NCBI RefSeq assembly: GCF_000763385.1
Contig: NZ_JQFA01000002.1
Coordinates: 992,001 to 1,056,000 of the forward strand
DNA from: Leptolyngbya sp. KIOST-1
GTDB taxonomy: Bacteria; Cyanobacteriota; Cyanobacteriia; Phormidesmidales; Phormidesmidaceae
Length of the DNA: 64,000 nucleotides
Reading direction: 5' to 3'
How positions within the stretch are numbered: position 1 is the first letter of the stretch; each line of letters starts with the position of its first letter. Shown piece after piece: positions 32,179 through 41,528 of this stretch. The notes beneath the pieces were generated by a model. It had not been told where the DNA came from. It searched no databases and worked only from the letters and a program-made list of their open reading frames with translations. The translations under genes were made by a program, and so were the position numbers.

Positions 32179-33063
32179 TTACTCAGGGATCAGGGAGGGA
32201 TAGATATCGGTAGCAACCAGCACCGGCCGGTTCGTGTACTCGGCCTCTATGCGCTCCCGAAACTGCAGATCCCAACCGAGATCGTAGTCGCGCTCAAACT
32301 CAGCCACGATGAACGGGCGCAGTACTCCCGTCACCGCAACCTCTTCATTCTCCTGGAGAGCGGGGAGCGGAGTTCTGGCCTGGGGTTGATCACTGCCTTC
32401 TCGAGGGGAAACGTACAGGACCAGGAGGTTCTCGCCTCCAAGCAGGCGGCCCTCTTCCAGGGTGAACGCCGATTCGGTTTGCAGCTCGTCCACTTCGCCA
32501 GTGACGGCTAGGGTTTGACCGTAGTAGCGCTCAGGGTTGTCGGAAATTTCCCCTGGTTCGGGAGCCAGCGCAATGGACTGAGCAATGATGGTGGGCTGAT
32601 TTTCGTAATCCTGGTAAAGATTGGGGTCCAGGGCAAAGTTAAATTCACGCTCCACATCGGCCCGGACAAAATTGCGAACTTCCCCCGTCACCTGTACTGG
32701 AGCATTGCCTTCGGGTAGGAGCAGGGGTTCGCCCGAAGCATTGATGACCAGAATCGGGTCGTTGCCAAAGAAACGCTGATCGCTGACGGTGAACGAATAG
32801 TTGTCGACCTGGTCAATCGGCTCACTGCGAATGGTGACGGTTTGACCGATGTAGGCCTCAGTATTTTCAGCGACGTCCTCCGCTTCTACGACCGCAGAAT
32901 CATCGCCGGGGGTACCCCCTAGCTGCGCGCCTTCGCCACAGGCACCGATCAGTCCGGCGATCAGGCCGAAAGCCAGCGTGCTTTGGAACAGCCGCCGCTT
33001 TCTAGACGGGCTACCGAACACCTTGCGATCGGTGTTGGTTTCTCTGTCGGTTAGCCGAGCCAT
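32179..33063 (-). CDS. Predicted lipoprotein with duplicated OB-like domain
   Basis: 294 residues from ATG 33063, chosen for the GGAGGAAA ribosome site 6 bp upstream; the frame to 33087 adds nothing conserved. After a basic N-terminus comes a hydrophobic segment with a lipobox-like LIGAC. Two related domains follow, each opening Y(I/Y)GQT(V/L)x(I/V): NTEAYIGQTVTIRSEPIDQ and NPERYYGQTLAVTGEVDELQ. A beta-rich OB-like fold is likely. No named family recognised. Anchored in a membrane facing the periplasm or lumen. Confidence 0.7.
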   Translation of the reverse strand: MARLTDRETNTDRKVFGSPSRKRRLFQSTLAFGLIAGLIGACGEGAQLGGTPGDDSAVVEAEDVAENTEAYIGQTVTIRSEPIDQVDNYSFTVSDQRFFGNDPILVINASGEPLLLPEGNAPVQVTGEVRNFVRADVEREFNFALDPNLYQDYENQPTIIAQSIALAPEPGEISDNPERYYGQTLAVTGEVDELQTESAFTLEEGRLLGGENLLVLYVSPREGSDQPQARTPLPALQENEEVAVTGVLRPFIVAEFERDYDLGWDLQFRERIEAEYTNRPVLVATDIYPSLIPE

Positions 33064-33360
33064 AACAATTTCCTCCAAATTCAACATTAACTACCGCTGA
33101 AACGCTGCGCTGAACACTTTCAGTCGGGAACTCTCTAGCGAAGCGATCGGCGTATTTCAACAGCGATAGTTTCGACTCGCCATCTTTTTGTCGATGTGTT
33201 ATTCACCTCAAGTTATAGTCTCCTGGGGAGGGCTTAGTCGTCTGCCAAAGTGACAAGAGCTAAGTCCGCCCATAGATAGAAAATTCAGGTTTTTTGCAGC
33301 GAAAAATGCCGGAGATTCCGGCGCAATGGCCATCGCTATTTTTCTGGGATGGTTGCGGAG

Positions 33361-34644
33361 TTAGTTGGCGGCGGCGGGCGCGTCAAGCACCGTAACCTGG
33401 ACTAGGGGGGTAACGTCAAACCCCTGGTCGAGCAAATGAGCCTGAATTGCCTCGGTCAACGCCGCCTGGATGGTTGCCTCGGCATCGTCTGCGTTGGGCT
33501 GGCGCTGCACGTAGATTTCCGATAAAAGGGTGTTCTGGTCAGCGATATCGGAGCGGGTGAAACGCACCGTTGACTCCACCAGCTCAACCTCGGGGAACCG
33601 TTCAACCACAGTCTGGACCTCGGCATTGGCCCGCTGGGCGCGGCTAGAGCGCTGTAGATTGGGCGAGTCCGACAGCTGCCAGGTGAGCAGGGCCACTAGG
33701 GCGATCGCGCTTGCCCCCAGCGCTACCGGAAACACCCCCGGCTGGCCCCGCCGGTAGCGCGCCCCCTGGGTGGACAGTCCAAAGGTGCGAAAGACGATCG
33801 CCGCCGACAGGTTAATGCCGCTGAGCTGCAGCAGCAGCAAAAACACCCCATTGACCACCATATCCCAGCGACCAATGGCCATGGCCATACCGACGATGCC
33901 CGCCGGGGGAGCCAGCGAGGCGGCCACCAGCATGCCGGTGGCTGTGCCCGACACCAGGCTGCTGCGCTCCGACTGCACCAGGTTGACCGCCCCCGCCGCC
34001 CCCGCCGCCAACGGCAGCAGCACCGCCACCGCCGAAATCTGGCTGTTGTCAATCATCAGCGAGGTGGCAATGTCCTGCTGAAACACCAGGCTGAGCAGAG
34101 CCGCCACCCCAATTGTGACCAGCAGGGCGGTGAAGTAGCGCAGCACGCTGCGACCCAGCAGTTGACGATCGCCCCGGGCAGAGGCGATCGCCGCGTTCAT
34201 GGCGGGTCCGGCAAAGGGGGCGATCAGCATGGCGGCCACCAGCAGGTAGCTGGTGGTGGTAAATAGCCCAATCCAGACGACCACGCCTGCGATCGCGGCA
34301 TAGCTCAAGAACCCCTTCCAGGAGCCCACGCTCTGCAGCCCGGCCAGAAAAATCTCGATTGGGCTGCGCTCCTCCACCTGGGTGACCTGCTCCGCCGCCT
34401 GATTCGCCGGGGGGTGCAGGGCCATGACCCCGCTCGGCATCAGGGTGACCCTGAGCTCAGGCAAATCCTGCAGCGCCTCCAGCAGCGCCTCTACCCGCTG
34501 ATTGGACACATGCACCAGCAGCACCTCGTGGGGTGTATCGCCGGTGGTCTGCCACTGGGCCAGATTGGTGGCCCGGCAGTCCTGGGCCTTTCGCAGCACG
34601 GTTTTGCCACAGCCGCAGGGCACTTGAATCAGCAGTTGGCGCAT
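33361..34644 (-). CDS. DUF389 membrane protein
   Basis: 427 residues. A cytosolic N-terminal domain of about 100 residues (MRQLLIQVPCGCGKTVLRKA..., VSNQRVEALLEALQDLPELR) is followed by five or more transmembrane helices including LLVAAMLIAPFAGPAMNAA and ASLAPPAGIVGMAMAIG, diagnostic for DUF389/TIGR00341. A C-terminal domain of about 100 residues lies outside the membrane. Function unknown; distant transporter-like families exist. An imperfect dyad lies a few bases before the ATG and may regulate it. Confidence 0.85.
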   Translation of the reverse strand: MRQLLIQVPCGCGKTVLRKAQDCRATNLAQWQTTGDTPHEVLLVHVSNQRVEALLEALQDLPELRVTLMPSGVMALHPPANQAAEQVTQVEERSPIEIFLAGLQSVGSWKGFLSYAAIAGVVVWIGLFTTTSYLLVAAMLIAPFAGPAMNAAIASARGDRQLLGRSVLRYFTALLVTIGVAALLSLVFQQDIATSLMIDNSQISAVAVLLPLAAGAAGAVNLVQSERSSLVSGTATGMLVAASLAPPAGIVGMAMAIGRWDMVVNGVFLLLLQLSGINLSAAIVFRTFGLSTQGARYRRGQPGVFPVALGASAIALVALLTWQLSDSPNLQRSSRAQRANAEVQTVVERFPEVELVESTVRFTRSDIADQNTLLSEIYVQRQPNADDAEATIQAALTEAIQAHLLDQGFDVTPLVQVTVLDAPAAAN

Positions 34645-34650
34645 GGCAGA

Positions 34651-34690
34651 CCCTGGGATAGAACGTGTTCGGTCACGTTCTCTATCCTGG
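34651..34690. promoter_or_regulatory. Dyad in the leader of the DUF389 gene
   Basis: GGATAGAACGTG and CACGTTCTCTATCC form an imperfect inverted repeat 6 bp upstream of the DUF389 ATG. It could be an operator or a leader hairpin hiding the ribosome site. Confidence 0.45.
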
Positions 34691-34754
34691 GAAGGGTCGG
34701 CAATTTTGGCATCGCCTGAAGGGCCAGTGGGGTGCTACGTCGAAGGGGGGGAGT

Positions 34755-34783
34755 GGGGTTTGGGTTTCGGGTTTCGGGTTTTG
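34755..34783. repeat. GGGTTT tandem repeat
   Basis: Four to five copies of GGGTTT(C/T), resembling a telomere-type repeat, lie between the HPP and DUF389 genes. Confidence 0.75.
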
Positions 34784-34784
34784 G

Positions 34785-35318
34785 TTAGCGGTCAGCGGTG
34801 GTCTGAGGGCTGTGGCGGGCCAGCACCCAAAGGGAGAGCTTTTCGAGCATGACCAGGGTGGCGGTTATGCCCACCGCCAGGCCAAACAGCACCAGATTAC
34901 TTTCGTTGCCGCTGCGCAGGGCAAAGCTCAGGGAGGTGGCCACCGCAGGCGGATGCACCACATCCAGCACAATCATCAGCACGATGGTGATCACCATGGC
35001 CAGCCCACCCGACAGGTAGCCCGAACCCACGGTGGTGTAGGTGATAAAGCCCAGGCCTGCCGCCATCAGCTGTGCAATCAGCAGCGTGCGCACCGAGTTG
35101 GTACCGTGCTGCGGGTCGAGGTAGATCAAAAAAGCGCTGGAGGCCAGGGAGGCAAACAGCAGTCGCTGCTGGCTGAGCGCCTCGACCAGGGCCAAAACCG
35201 CCAAAACCACCGCCGTAGGGGCGATCGCCAGGGCAAATTCGCCCTTCAGGTTTAGCCGACGGCGCAGGGCACGATTGGCCCCTCTGAGCGGCTTCAGGCT
35301 TTTGCGATCGTGGCTCAT
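34785..35318 (-). CDS. HPP-family membrane protein
   Basis: 177 residues with four or five hydrophobic helices. The family motif HPPA is in LDVVHPPAVATSLSFAL, and SLASSAFLIYLDPQHGTNSVR matches the first conserved block. HPP proteins of cyanobacteria and plastids have been linked to nitrite transport, but specificity is not shown by the sequence. A basic N-terminus (KSLKPLRGANRALRRRL) probably faces the cytosol. Same direction as DUF389, 140 bp apart. Confidence 0.82.
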   Translation of the reverse strand: MSHDRKSLKPLRGANRALRRRLNLKGEFALAIAPTAVVLAVLALVEALSQQRLLFASLASSAFLIYLDPQHGTNSVRTLLIAQLMAAGLGFITYTTVGSGYLSGGLAMVITIVLMIVLDVVHPPAVATSLSFALRSGNESNLVLFGLAVGITATLVMLEKLSLWVLARHSPQTTADR

Positions 35319-35377
35319 GGGGTTATTCCAGGCGATGCAGCGTTATCTGGCCTCGGCCAATCGACCGGGCCCATCGA

Positions 35378-36367
35378 TCAATCCAGGCCCAGTTCGCGCT
35401 TGAGCAGGTTGATCGACTTTTCGCCGATGTAGTTGTCGCAGACCACCAGCTTGGGGGGCCGAATCAGGTCTTCGCGGGCTTCGGCGATCGCCTCCTTGAC
35501 CGTGGGCAGGCTGGCCTCGTCAAACACCACAATGGTCTGGGCGCTGTGGATGACGGCGTTGAGCTTGTAGGTGTCGTCGGTTTGGGCCGACATCAGCAAA
35601 ATCTCGTCGCCCCGCAGGCTGTAGCTGATCACCTCCGCCGCTCGCAAAATGCCAGTGCTGACGCTGACCATGCCCAGGCAGGTGCCCTTGGGCAAATCCT
35701 TGAGCAGACCCAGTTCTTTTTTGTAGTCGTAGATATCGACTGGAATCACCCGCACCGACTTGGGCGCGGCGATCGCCTCGGCTTCGCTGATGAAGTAGCG
35801 GCTGGTGACCACCGTGCCCGATCGGGTCTGGGCCAGAATGGTGTCGAGTTCTTCGAGCGGAACCAGCTGCACCGGAATGTGCAGCGCACTCTCCAGCTCG
35901 CGCACCATCAGCTGCCCCGCCCCGATGTCCTGGGCGGGAGCCGTCACCAGCACCCGGGCACTACAGCGCAAGCGCCAGTCGATTTCGGCCAGAAACAATT
36001 CCCGCGCCTGGTTGAGGGAGCAGCCCTGGCGCAGCAACTCGTCCAGCCCGGTTTCTACCACGTCCCGGGCCTGGGGAAACTCGGCCCAGAGCAGGGTCTG
36101 GGGGCGGGCGCTCTCGGTGCTGTTTTGCTCGCGCACGTAGATCCCCGAGCCGGGCATGGCCTCGACCACCCCGGCATCTTCTAGCTGGCGGTAGACTTTG
36201 CTGATGGTGTTGCGGTGTAGCCCCGTGTGCATGGCCAGCTGACGGGTGCTGGGCAGCCGGTAGCCGGGGGGATACTGCCGCGAGGCGATCGCAAACCAGA
36301 TCTGGTCGTAGAGCTGAGTCGACGCCGGAATCTCGCTGTCGGGCTGGATGTGAAACTGCACCACCAA
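35378..36367 (-). CDS. GntR-family transcriptional regulator
   Basis: 329 residues. The N-terminal winged helix (about 10-80) has the GntR signature PGYRLPSTRQLAMHTGLHRN and NTISKVYRQLEDAGVVEAMPG. The rest has no aminotransferase motifs and looks like an alpha/beta effector domain (VVTSRYFISEAEAIAAPKSV). The effector is unknown. It is divergent from the dienelactone hydrolase gene, and the shared 286-bp region has repeated CAATT motifs, so local regulation is plausible. Confidence 0.83.
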   Translation of the reverse strand: MVVQFHIQPDSEIPASTQLYDQIWFAIASRQYPPGYRLPSTRQLAMHTGLHRNTISKVYRQLEDAGVVEAMPGSGIYVREQNSTESARPQTLLWAEFPQARDVVETGLDELLRQGCSLNQARELFLAEIDWRLRCSARVLVTAPAQDIGAGQLMVRELESALHIPVQLVPLEELDTILAQTRSGTVVTSRYFISEAEAIAAPKSVRVIPVDIYDYKKELGLLKDLPKGTCLGMVSVSTGILRAAEVISYSLRGDEILLMSAQTDDTYKLNAVIHSAQTIVVFDEASLPTVKEAIAEAREDLIRPPKLVVCDNYIGEKSINLLKRELGLD

Positions 36368-36653
36368 ACTACCTCCCGGCTGTCGCCAGACAGCCCAATT
36401 TCAACAAACTCAGACTAGATACACCGGCCATACTGCTAATTTAGGACGAATTTTAGAAAAGTCGCCGGGTTCGGACCGACCGCTGCCGCTGCCGCAATGA
36501 TTTTTGACAATTGATTGGGCAATTTTGAGCCGGCAATTCTGATTCTCGACAATTGTAGATCCCCTCATCTGGATTGGGGGCCGCTGGCCGGACGATCGCC
36601 AGCCCCGGCACCTGAGGTTTAAAGTAAACGTGACGACAATGGGCAACCCTGCC
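36368..36653. promoter_or_regulatory. Divergent promoter region with repeated CAATT motifs
   Basis: Between 36508 and 36558 the motif CAATT occurs four times (GACAATTG, GGCAATTTT, GGCAATTC, GACAATTG), roughly one to two helical turns apart. They are candidate binding sites for the adjacent GntR regulator. Confidence 0.4.
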
Positions 36654-37406
36654 ATGACCTCTCTAGTCCGGACCGAAACCCTTACCATCCCTAGCGGTGA
36701 CACCGAAATCTTGGCCTACCTAGCCGCCCCCTCGCGCCCCGGTCGGTTTGGGGCCGTGGTGGTGATCCAGGAAGTGTTTGGCGTCAACAGCCACATTCGC
36801 GAAGTGACCGAGCGCATTGCCGGGGCGGGCTACGTGGCGATCGCCCCCCACATCTACCACCGCCAGGCCCCCGGCTTTGAGGTGGGCTACGGCGAGGAGG
36901 ACCTGGCCCTGGGCCGCCAGTACAAGCAGGGGACAACGGCGGCGCAACTGCTGGCCGATGTGCGGGGGGCGATCGCCTACCTCTACAGCCAGGCCAACGT
37001 GATCCCTGACGGGGTCGGCTGCATCGGCTTTTGCTTTGGCGGCCACGTCGCCTACCTGGCCGCCACCCTGCCGGATGTAAAAGCCACCGCCTCGTTCTAC
37101 GGCGCAGGCATTGCCACCCTGACCCCCGGCGGCGGTGAGCCCACCCTCAGCCGCACCCCGGAGATCGCAGGTACCCTCTACGGCTTCTTTGGCGACCAGG
37201 ATGCGCTGATTCCAGCCCAGGAGGTGGACCAGATCGAGGCGGCCCTGAAGGAGCACGGCGTGCCCCACAAAATTTTTCGCTACCCCGAGGCCAGCCACGG
37301 CTTTTTCTGCGACCAGCGCTACAGCTACAACCCGGAGGCCGCCCGCGACGCCTGGGCCCAGGTGCTGGAATTGTTTAAGGCCACGCTGCCCGCCGCTCAC
37401 GCATAG
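36654..37406 (+). CDS. Dienelactone hydrolase family protein
   Basis: 250 residues from ATG 36654 (MTSLVRTETLTIPSGDTEIL); an ATG at 36639 and a GTG at 36630 are also in frame. Alpha/beta hydrolase with the nucleophile Cys in GCIGFCFGGHVAYL, the Asp in FFGDQDALIP and the His in EASHGFFC, the triad of carboxymethylenebutenolidase. It may hydrolyse lactones or other esters in the cytoplasm. The true substrate in cyanobacteria is unknown. Divergent from the GntR gene. Confidence 0.88.
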   Translation: MTSLVRTETLTIPSGDTEILAYLAAPSRPGRFGAVVVIQEVFGVNSHIREVTERIAGAGYVAIAPHIYHRQAPGFEVGYGEEDLALGRQYKQGTTAAQLLADVRGAIAYLYSQANVIPDGVGCIGFCFGGHVAYLAATLPDVKATASFYGAGIATLTPGGGEPTLSRTPEIAGTLYGFFGDQDALIPAQEVDQIEAALKEHGVPHKIFRYPEASHGFFCDQRYSYNPEAARDAWAQVLELFKATLPAAHA

Positions 37407-37546
37407 CGATCGCTTATGGTCGGCTTCAGTCTTTTGAACCATTGCCTCGACCACGCTGCGAGATAATGTAAAAGCCGATACTTTTTCTGACGGCGGCGGC
37501 AGAGCGATCGCCGCCGCCGCCGTCCCCCCCTACTGCCCCAGACCCC

Positions 37547-38890
37547 ATGGCCTATTACCTCTCTCCCCGGTTCCTCGACAAGCTGGCGGTGCACATCACC
37601 AAAAACTACCTGAAGCTACCCCAGGTGAAAATTCCGCTGATTTTGGGGGTGCACGGCCGCAAGGGGGAGGGCAAAACCTTCCAGTGCGAGCTGGTGTACG
37701 AGCGCATGGGCATCGAGGTCGTCCATATCTCGGGCGGTGAGCTGGAAAGCCCCGATGCGGGCGACCCGGCCCGGCTGATTCGGCTGCGCTACCGCGAGGC
37801 CGCCGAGCTGGTGCGGGTGCGCGGCAAAATGGCGGTGCTGATGATCAACGACATTGACGCCGGGGCGGGCCGCTTTGACGCGCTGACCCAGTACACCGTC
37901 AACACCCAGCTGGTCAACAACACCCTGATGAACATTGCCGACAACCCCACCAATGTTCAGCTCCCCGGCAGCTACGACGAAAACAAAATTCAGCGGGTGC
38001 CGATTATTCTCACCGGCAACGATCTCTCCACCCTCTACGCACCGCTGATTCGCGATGGCCGGATGGAGAAGTTTTACTGGGAGCCCGACCGCAGCGATCG
38101 CATCGGCATTGTGGGCGGCATCTTTGCCCCCGACGGCCTCTCCCAGTCCGATATCGACGCGCTGGTGGATACCTTTCCCAACCAGGCGATCGACTTCTTT
38201 GGGGCCGTGCGCGCCCAGATCTACAACGAGCAAATCCGCGACTTTATTTATTCTGTCGGCCTCGAAAACGTCTCCCGCAGCGTGGTCAACACCACCACGC
38301 CGCCCAGCTTCCGCAAGCCCGACTTTCGCCTGGCGCATTTGATTGAGGTGGGCGATCGCCTGGTGGGCGAGCAGCGCCGCGTCAACGACATGCGCCTCGC
38401 CAACGAGTACAACCGCGTCCTCAGCCAGGGCGGCCCTTCCCCCAGCTCAGATGCCGGTCCCTTCTACCGGGCCTACCCCACTGAAAATGGCCACCGCCCC
38501 GACGACGGCAACCGCCTCAATGACGACCAAAATCTAAAATCCGAAAGCCAAACTCCCCCCACCCCCCCTTCTTCCCCTCCCCCACCTACCCACCCATCCA
38601 CCCATCCACCCTCCCACCCATCCACCCTCCCACCCGAACTACACCAGCAGATCAACACCATCCTCTCCCAGGGCTACCGCCTCGGCATTGAGCATGTGGA
38701 CAGGCGGCGGTTCCAGACCAATGCCTGGCAGAGTGGCCCCGCCCTGCCCAGTCAGAATGCCGCCGCCGCCACCGCCGCCCTGGAGCGCTGCCTGGGCGAC
38801 TACGCCCAGGACTACGTGCGGCTGATCGGCATTGACCCCAACACCAAGCAGCGGGTAATGGAGCAGATCATCCAGCGGCCGGGACGATAG
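37547..38890 (+). CDS. rca: RuBisCO activase with C-terminal RbcS-like domain
   Basis: 447 residues. The AAA+ core (about 1-290) has Walker A GVHGRKGEGKTFQCEL, GGELESPDAGDPARLIRLRYRE, Walker B VLMINDIDAGAGRFD and the Rca hallmark NIADNPTNVQLPG with TGNDLSTLYAPLIRDGRMEK. Rca hexamers remove inhibitory sugar phosphates from RuBisCO. After a Pro/Ser/His-rich linker (about 335-363) comes a small-subunit-like domain (about 364-447; GYRLGIEHVDRRRFQTNAW), which in other cyanobacteria tethers Rca to RuBisCO and carboxysomes. The linker is encoded by a C-rich minisatellite. It is not next to rbcLS here. Confidence 0.93.
   Translation: MAYYLSPRFLDKLAVHITKNYLKLPQVKIPLILGVHGRKGEGKTFQCELVYERMGIEVVHISGGELESPDAGDPARLIRLRYREAAELVRVRGKMAVLMINDIDAGAGRFDALTQYTVNTQLVNNTLMNIADNPTNVQLPGSYDENKIQRVPIILTGNDLSTLYAPLIRDGRMEKFYWEPDRSDRIGIVGGIFAPDGLSQSDIDALVDTFPNQAIDFFGAVRAQIYNEQIRDFIYSVGLENVSRSVVNTTTPPSFRKPDFRLAHLIEVGDRLVGEQRRVNDMRLANEYNRVLSQGGPSPSSDAGPFYRAYPTENGHRPDDGNRLNDDQNLKSESQTPPTPPSSPPPPTHPSTHPPSHPSTLPPELHQQINTILSQGYRLGIEHVDRRRFQTNAWQSGPALPSQNAAAATAALERCLGDYAQDYVRLIGIDPNTKQRVMEQIIQRPGR
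38560..38640. repeat. C-rich minisatellite encoding the Rca linker
   Basis: CCCACCTACCCACCCATCCA-type repeats, in frame within rca, code for a Thr-His-Pro-Ser pattern. Same family as the intergenic tracts at 15322 and 44351. Confidence 0.85.
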
Positions 38891-39046
38891 TATTGCTCCA
38901 CCGTTTTTAGTTGCGATCATTTACATTCGTCTAGCTGAAGGATTTTGATGGCACCATGGAGAGCTAGAGTTCCTCCTGGGTCAGGGATTGGCCAGGCATG
39001 GTCCAGGTGGGGCTGCTCCTTTGAGATATAGGTAGACGCGAGCAGG

Positions 39047-40504
39047 ATGCACGAAAATTATCGCCTTTCATCAGGAATCGAAGGTCTTGATGAGGTTTTA
39101 GGCGGAGGGTTGCCGCCGGGGCAGGCTTACTTGGCCCGCGGTGGGCCGGGCTGTGGCAAAACCACCTTGGGGTGGCATTTTCTCACCAGTGACTTGGAGG
39201 ACGGTGCCCCCCGGCTGTTGATCAGCCTGGGGGAGTCGCATGACCAGCTGCGGCGCAACGGCGCGGCTTCGGGCTTTCCGGTCGATGCGGTGGAGGTCTT
39301 AGACCTCAGCCCCGATGCCGAGTTTTTTGTGAAAAATCAGGGCTACGACATTTTTGCGGCGGCCCAGGTGGAGCAGACCCCGCTGACGGAGCGGATTGTC
39401 GAGCGGGTCAACGCCCTCCAGCCCAAGCGGGTGTTTGTCGACTCCATGACCCAGCTGCGCTACCTCTCCACCGATGCCTACCAGTTTCGCCAGCAGGCGG
39501 TAGGGTTTCTGCGGTTTTTAATTGGGGCTGGGGCCACGGTGCTGTTTACCTCCGAGGGCAGCCAGGAGGCCCCCGATGAGGACCTGCAGTTTATCAGCGA
39601 CGGCATTTTGACCCTGCACTTGCAGGACCAGGGACGGTACCTGGAGGTGACTAAGCTGCGGGGCAGTTCGTTTCGCAAGGGTCGCCATGCCCTCCGCATC
39701 GGCGATCGCGGTCTGGTCGTATTTCCGCAGCTGGTGGTTAACGAGGAGACTGCCCCGGCGAGCGTCCCCCACCTGTGCCCCGCCGGTATTCCCGAGATTG
39801 ACGAGTTGCTCAACGGCGGGCTGGAAAGCGGCACCGTCACCATCATTTCTGGCCCCAGCGGCGTGGGCAAAACCACCCTGGGCCTGCAGTTTATTAAAGA
39901 GGCGGCGGGGCGGGGCGATCGCTCGGTGGTCTACCTGTTCGAGGAGTCGGTGGATACCCTGCTGAACCGCTGCGAGGGCATCAACATTCCGGTGCGGGCC
40001 ATGGTAGAACGGGGCACCCTGGCGGTGGTCAAGGTTGACCCCCTGCTGTATTCCCCCGACGAGTTTGCCAACCAGGTGCGCCTGGAGGTGGAAAAGGCCA
40101 ACACCCGGATCATCATGATCGACAGCGTGCTGGGCTATAAGCTCTCCTTTCAAACCGAGGACCTGATTCGCAACATTCACGGGCTTTGCCAGTACCTCAA
40201 GGCGCGGGGGATAACCACCCTGCTGACCAACGAAGTTGAGTCTATAACCGGCGATTTTAAGGCGACGGAGCTGGGCGTCTCCTACCTGGCCGACAACATC
40301 GTGTTTCTGCGGTACCTGGAAATTCGGGGCCAAATGCGGCGGGCGATCGGCGTTTTGAAGAAGCGCCTCAGCGATTTCGAAAAGACTTTACGGGAGTTTG
40401 AAATTTCGCGCTACGGTATCAAGGTGGGGCGGCCCCTGACTCAGCTGCGGGGCATCTTAAGCGGTGTTCCCGAATTTATTCAGCCCCACGACCATGAGTC
40501 CTGA
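39047..40504 (+). CDS. KaiC-like dual RecA-domain ATPase
   Basis: 485 residues with two KaiC/RadA-type domains. Domain 1: GLPPGQAYLARGGPGCGKTT and VFVDSMTQLRYL. Domain 2: GTVTIISGPSGVGKTTLGLQ, FEESVDTLLNRCEG and IIMIDSVLGYKLSF. It lacks the long C-terminal tail of clock KaiC and has no kaiA or kaiB nearby, so it is a KaiC-family signalling ATPase, not the core clock protein. Its stop overlaps the next gene by 11 bp, so it is translationally coupled to a GGDEF protein. Function inferred as an ATP-dependent signalling switch. Confidence 0.85.
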   Translation: MHENYRLSSGIEGLDEVLGGGLPPGQAYLARGGPGCGKTTLGWHFLTSDLEDGAPRLLISLGESHDQLRRNGAASGFPVDAVEVLDLSPDAEFFVKNQGYDIFAAAQVEQTPLTERIVERVNALQPKRVFVDSMTQLRYLSTDAYQFRQQAVGFLRFLIGAGATVLFTSEGSQEAPDEDLQFISDGILTLHLQDQGRYLEVTKLRGSSFRKGRHALRIGDRGLVVFPQLVVNEETAPASVPHLCPAGIPEIDELLNGGLESGTVTIISGPSGVGKTTLGLQFIKEAAGRGDRSVVYLFEESVDTLLNRCEGINIPVRAMVERGTLAVVKVDPLLYSPDEFANQVRLEVEKANTRIIMIDSVLGYKLSFQTEDLIRNIHGLCQYLKARGITTLLTNEVESITGDFKATELGVSYLADNIVFLRYLEIRGQMRRAIGVLKKRLSDFEKTLREFEISRYGIKVGRPLTQLRGILSGVPEFIQPHDHES

Positions 40505-41528
40505 CGATCGCCCCGGTTCACTCACTGCACCCAGCCCAGATCTCCACTGCCCCCACCGAATTCTGCTGGGGGTAGAGCACAGTCAAAATCGCCAGCTGCT
40601 GGCGGGGCTGCTGGGTCGGTTTTACCAGCTGCAGGAGGACCCCGCCGAGGTGCACTGGGGCCATGCCTTTGATCTGTGCATTTTCGACAGTTTGTTTTGG
40701 GGCCGGTTTGCCCACCAAATCGCGGCTCAGCGGGCGGCGGCCAACCCGGTTTTTTTGCCCTTTCTGCTGCTGCTGAAGCGATCGCACCTGCCCCTGCTCA
40801 CCGTTGCCCAGCGGGAGCAGGTGGACGATGTGATCACCATGCCCATCGACCAGACCGAGCTGCTGCTGCGGGTAGAGTCGCTGCTGCGCACCCGGCAGCA
40901 GGCGCTCAAGCTGAACGCGCTCCTGGCCCAGGAGCAGCTGCTGGAGCAACAGCTGCTGGTGGACAACCAGATGTTGAAAGCGCTGGCCACCCAGGACGGC
41001 CTGACCGGCATTGCCAACCGGCGCGCCTTTGACGAGAAGCTGGCCTACGAGTGGAAGCTGGGCCGCCGCGGGCAGACCCCCCTGACGGTGGTGCTCTGCG
41101 ATGTCGATCACTTCAAGGCCTACAACGACACCTACGGCCACCTGGCGGGCGACCAGTGCCTGCGGGCGGTGGCAGGGGTGCTCGATACCGTGGTGCGTCG
41201 CCCCGCGGATATGGCCGCCCGCTACGGCGGGGAAGAGTTTGCCCTGGTGCTGCCCAACACCGACCACGAAGGGGTGGCCTCCATTCTCGATCGCCTGCGC
41301 CGCACCCTGCAGGCACGGGCCATTCCCCACCGCCAGTCTCCCACCAGCGCCTGCGTCAGCCTCAGCTTTGGGGTGTCCGCCATTGTGCCCGCTGAGCCCC
41401 TACAGCCCGAAGACCTGCTGCGAGCCGCCGATGCTGCCCTATACCAGGCCAAGGCCGCGGGCCGCGATCGCGCCGTCGTGGCCCCCGCCCTGGGCCATTC
41501 CTCTCCCCTCAACCAGGGGCAGACCTAG
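40494..41528 (+). CDS. Diguanylate cyclase with degenerate receiver-like N-terminus
   Basis: 344 residues from ATG 40494 ([14 protein letters not shown]). The N-terminal part (about 20-150) has a receiver-like layout ([35 protein letters not shown]) without a convincing acidic pocket, followed by a coiled coil ([20 protein letters not shown]). The GGDEF domain starts [16 protein letters not shown], includes [15 protein letters not shown] and has an intact active loop RYGGEEFAL. It should make cyclic di-GMP. The gene overlaps the KaiC-like ATPase, which probably controls or is controlled by it. Confidence 0.87.
   Translation: MSPDDRPGSLTAPSPDLHCPHRILLGVEHSQNRQLLAGLLGRFYQLQEDPAEVHWGHAFDLCIFDSLFWGRFAHQIAAQRAAANPVFLPFLLLLKRSHLPLLTVAQREQVDDVITMPIDQTELLLRVESLLRTRQQALKLNALLAQEQLLEQQLLVDNQMLKALATQDGLTGIANRRAFDEKLAYEWKLGRRGQTPLTVVLCDVDHFKAYNDTYGHLAGDQCLRAVAGVLDTVVRRPADMAARYGGEEFALVLPNTDHEGVASILDRLRRTLQARAIPHRQSPTSACVSLSFGVSAIVPAEPLQPEDLLRAADAALYQAKAAGRDRAVVAPALGHSSPLNQGQT

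Noticed and set aside
39518..40333. Minus-strand ORF of 271 codons
   Set aside because: Shadow of the KaiC-like ATPase.
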